This document shows positions 5,932-6,974 of a stretch of 6,974 nucleotides of DNA, piece after piece; the first letter of the stretch is position 1; each line of letters begins with the position of its first letter. Origin of the DNA: DASYSL01 sp036003365 (GTDB lineage: Bacteria; Eisenbacteria; RBG-16-71-46; DASYSL01); the NCBI GenBank assembly GCA_036003365.1, contig DASYSL010000061.1, positions 1 to 6,974 on the forward strand, given 5' to 3'. A program made the position numbers and the translations under genes. The notes under the pieces are model-generated. The model was not told the DNA's origin. It did no database searches and saw nothing but the letters and a program-made list of their open reading frames with translations.

Positions 5932-6515
5932 CGGGTTTCCTCCGGAGGTGCGGCGGGAAGATAGAGGGTGAGCGACACGGTGCCGTACGAGCGCGTGCGC
6001 GCGCGCTGCCAGGCCGGATCCTCGGGCGGAGGGTCGGCGCTCGCGTGCTCGAAGACGAGGGTACCGCCGGGCTTGACGAGCCCGCCCGCGCCCGCCGCCG
6101 CCAGGGCTTCGACGGCCTCCGGCGCACCGTAGGGCGCGTCGACGAACACGGCATCGAAGCGGTCGCCACGCCCCACCAGCGCGCGCACGGCATGGACCGC
6201 ATCTTCGGGCATGACGCGGGCGCGATCCTGGAGCTTGAGCGTGGCGAGGTTGTCCTGCAGAGCGCGCAAGGCGGCGCGGTCCCTCTCGACGAACACGGCC
6301 TCGGCCGCGCCGCGCGACAGCGCTTCGAGACCCAAGGCTCCGCTTCCGGCAAAGAGATCCAGCACGCGCACGCCCTCGAGGGAGCCCGGTCCCCCCAGCC
6401 TCGATTCGAGCGCGGAGAACAGCGCGCCGCGCACGCGGTCCGGGGTGGGTCGCGTGGTTCGGCCCGGGGGCGCGGTGATCGTGCGGCCTCGGTGTTCTCC
6501 GGAAATAATGCGCAT
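5928..6515 (-). CDS. rsmD: 16S rRNA (guanine-N2)-methyltransferase RsmD
   Basis: Methylates the exocyclic N2 of G966 (E. coli numbering) in 16S rRNA, using S-adenosylmethionine. The 195-residue protein begins with the family-typical MRIISGEHRGR, followed by RPTPDRVRGALFSAL (22-36), SAM-binding motif I VLDLFAGSGALGLE (51-64), acidic E78 in VFVERD, and catalytic motif IV DAPY (126-129), where most relatives have DPPF or DPPY. It ends with a beta strand, SYGTVSLTLYL. The ATG at 6515 is chosen for the MRIISG homology. The only longer alternative is a TTG at 6593, which would add 26 low-complexity residues. No strong ribosome binding site precedes 6515. It is the first gene of the minus-strand array and overlaps coaD by 4 bases. 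Confidence 0.95.
   Translation of the reverse strand: MRIISGEHRGRTITAPPGRTTRPTPDRVRGALFSALESRLGGPGSLEGVRVLDLFAGSGALGLEALSRGAAEAVFVERDRAALRALQDNLATLKLQDRARVMPEDAVHAVRALVGRGDRFDAVFVDAPYGAPEAVEALAAAGAGGLVKPGGTLVFEHASADPPPEDPAWQRARTRSYGTVSLTLYLPAAPPEETR
5939..5943 (-). promoter_or_regulatory. Ribosome binding site of coaD
   Basis: GGAGG on the minus strand, 7 bases before the coaD ATG at 5931, within the end of rsmD. It is one of the strongest in the array, in contrast with the next gene, pta, which has none. Confidence 0.7.
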
Positions 6516-6564
6516 CGTGGGATGCTCGCGCCCGTCTTCAGGCGAAGCGGCGCGAGCGGCGCCA

Positions 6565-6593
6565 CTTTGACCGACGCCGGGCGGGGCCGTCAA
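6565..6593 (-). promoter_or_regulatory. Candidate promoter of the rsmD-coaD-pta array
   Basis: Read on the minus strand: TTGACG (6593-6588), a 17-base spacer and TCAAAG (6570-6565). The -35 is a 5/6 match and the -10 is weak (3/6). It would start transcription around 6558, leaving a leader of about 40 bases before the rsmD ATG. The main support is the correct spacing and the mirror-image arrangement with the plus-strand candidate. Confidence 0.3.
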
Positions 6594-6605
6594 GCTTCGC
6601 TTGAC
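6589..6605. repeat. Perfect inverted repeat in the divergent promoter region
   Basis: GTCAAGC, a TTC centre and GCTTGAC form a perfect 7+3+7 inverted repeat midway between the rsmD and SDR starts. Each arm contains a TTGAC, facing outward. It could be two back-to-back -35 boxes, an operator for a dimeric repressor, or both. The loop is too short and there is no T-tract, so I do not read it as a terminator. Confidence 0.6.
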
Positions 6606-6629
6606 CCTCGCCCACTGCCTCCGGACACT
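6601..6629 (+). promoter_or_regulatory. Candidate promoter of the SDR gene
   Basis: TTGACC (6601-6606), a 17-base spacer and GACACT (6624-6629). The -35 matches five of six consensus positions and the -10 only three of six. The expected transcription start falls about 6636, on the ATG itself, which fits the absence of a Shine-Dalgarno and suggests a leaderless transcript. A second TTGACC at 6567-6572 is in the same direction but has no better -10. Confidence 0.35.
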
Positions 6630-6635
6630 CGAAAC

Positions 6636-6974
6636 ATGGGCCCTTCACTTCTCGTGACCGGCGGCTCGGGCTTCCTGGGCGGCGCCGTGGTGGCGCGTGC
6701 GGCCGCCGGCTGGGCCTGCTCTTCCACCTATGTGAGCCACGAGCCTCGAGGCGCGCCCGCAGGCGCGTACCGGATGGATCTCCGCGACCCCGGCGCGGTG
6801 CGGCGCGTGGTCGAAGGAGCGCGCCCTTCGGTGATCATTCACACGGCGATTCCGCGCGAAGAAGCCGAGTTCGACGATGTGATTGTTCAAGGCTCGGAAA
6901 GCATCGCGGTCCAAGCGGACGCCGTTGGCGCACGCTTGATTCATGTTTCCACCGACATGGTGTTCGATGGCGAG
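6636..6974 (+). CDS. NAD(P)-dependent sugar-nucleotide reductase, RmlD-like SDR (partial)
   Basis: The first 113 codons of an extended short-chain dehydrogenase/reductase, running off the right edge. The N-terminus MGPSLLVTGGSGFLGG holds the Rossmann motif GGSGFLG (9-15). MDLRD (47-51) is the usual acidic turn after beta-3, VIIHTA (66-71) follows beta-4, and HVSTDMVFDG (103-112) matches the STDYVFDG stretch of RmlD-type dTDP-4-dehydrorhamnose reductases. Met replaces the common Tyr at the fourth position, as in several sugar-nucleotide-binding relatives. The catalytic YxxxK lies beyond the window, so substrate and exact family stay open; a MAT2B-like or general epimerase-like member is possible. 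ATG at 6636 has no Shine-Dalgarno and lies right after a candidate -10 box, so the mRNA may be leaderless. It is divergent from rsmD. Confidence 0.85.
   Translation, partial: MGPSLLVTGGSGFLGGAVVARAAAGWACSSTYVSHEPRGAPAGAYRMDLRDPGAVRRVVEGARPSVIIHTAIPREEAEFDDVIVQGSESIAVQADAVGARLIHVSTDMVFDGE

Noticed and set aside
4925..6565. A 546-codon minus-strand frame spanning pta, coaD and rsmD out of frame
   Set aside because: It contains runs of R, A and P without motifs, while the other minus-strand frame gives three textbook enzymes.
6516..6593. Longer rsmD starting at a TTG (26 extra residues)
   Set aside because: The extension is low-complexity. RsmD proteins characteristically begin MRIISG, and the ATG for that is at 6515.
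6589..6605. Inverted repeat as an intrinsic terminator
   Set aside because: It lies between divergent starts, has no T-tract and has only a 7-bp stem; there is no gene end nearby to terminate.
6645..6944. A 99-codon minus-strand frame opposite the SDR gene
   Set aside because: It is antisense to a clear Rossmann-fold gene and shows no motif of its own.
1..6974. CRISPR, tRNA, rRNA, riboswitch, transposon or phage signals
   Set aside because: No spaced repeat series, cloverleaf, transposase motif, terminal repeats or attachment-site duplications were seen on either strand. Genes are packed, with the largest gap about 120 bases.

Overview
The window comes from a very GC-rich bacterial chromosome. 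Codon third positions are overwhelmingly G or C, GTG starts are common, and long spurious frames run antisense to the real genes. Every gene I recognise is a core or central-metabolism gene. I see no phage, insertion sequence, CRISPR array, tRNA or rRNA. The set fits a free-living, respiring bacterium with a TCA cycle and acetate/acetyl-phosphate metabolism. I cannot fix the phylum. An uncultured high-GC lineage (for example a deltaproteobacterial, gemmatimonadotal or Eisenbacteria-like group) is a guess from gene content only.

Layout: positions 6515 down to 1 hold one tightly packed minus-strand array. In transcription order it reads rsmD (16S rRNA guanine-N2 methyltransferase), coaD (last-but-one step of CoA synthesis), pta (phosphate acetyltransferase), a class I aspartate-type aminotransferase, a small FmdB-type zinc-ribbon protein, an isocitrate dehydrogenase, obg (ribosome-associated GTPase), a HEAT-repeat protein, and the first 15 codons of a further gene that leaves the window. 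Junctions are 4-base stop/start overlaps (rsmD/coaD, pta/aminotransferase, fmdB/icd), an 11-base overlap (obg/HEAT), or gaps of 3 to 43 bases. No intrinsic terminator is visible between genes. This supports one polycistronic unit with translational coupling. On the plus strand a sugar-nucleotide reductase-like SDR gene starts at 6636 and is cut by the right edge. The longest stretch without a gene is the roughly 120 bases between the two divergent starts. It contains a perfect 17-base inverted repeat whose arms look like back-to-back -35 boxes.

Function: the array mixes ribosome maturation (RsmD, Obg) with carbon metabolism around acetyl-CoA and 2-oxoglutarate. CoaD makes dephospho-CoA, Pta interconverts acetyl-CoA and acetyl phosphate, isocitrate dehydrogenase supplies 2-oxoglutarate, and the aminotransferase uses the 2-oxoglutarate/glutamate pair. 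This looks like growth-linked housekeeping rather than a dedicated pathway. I found no convincing undescribed system. The points worth a second look are residue-level deviations in CoaD, RsmD, Obg and isocitrate dehydrogenase, the divergent promoter palindrome, a coupling hairpin before pta, and the uncharacterised HEAT-repeat protein downstream of obg.
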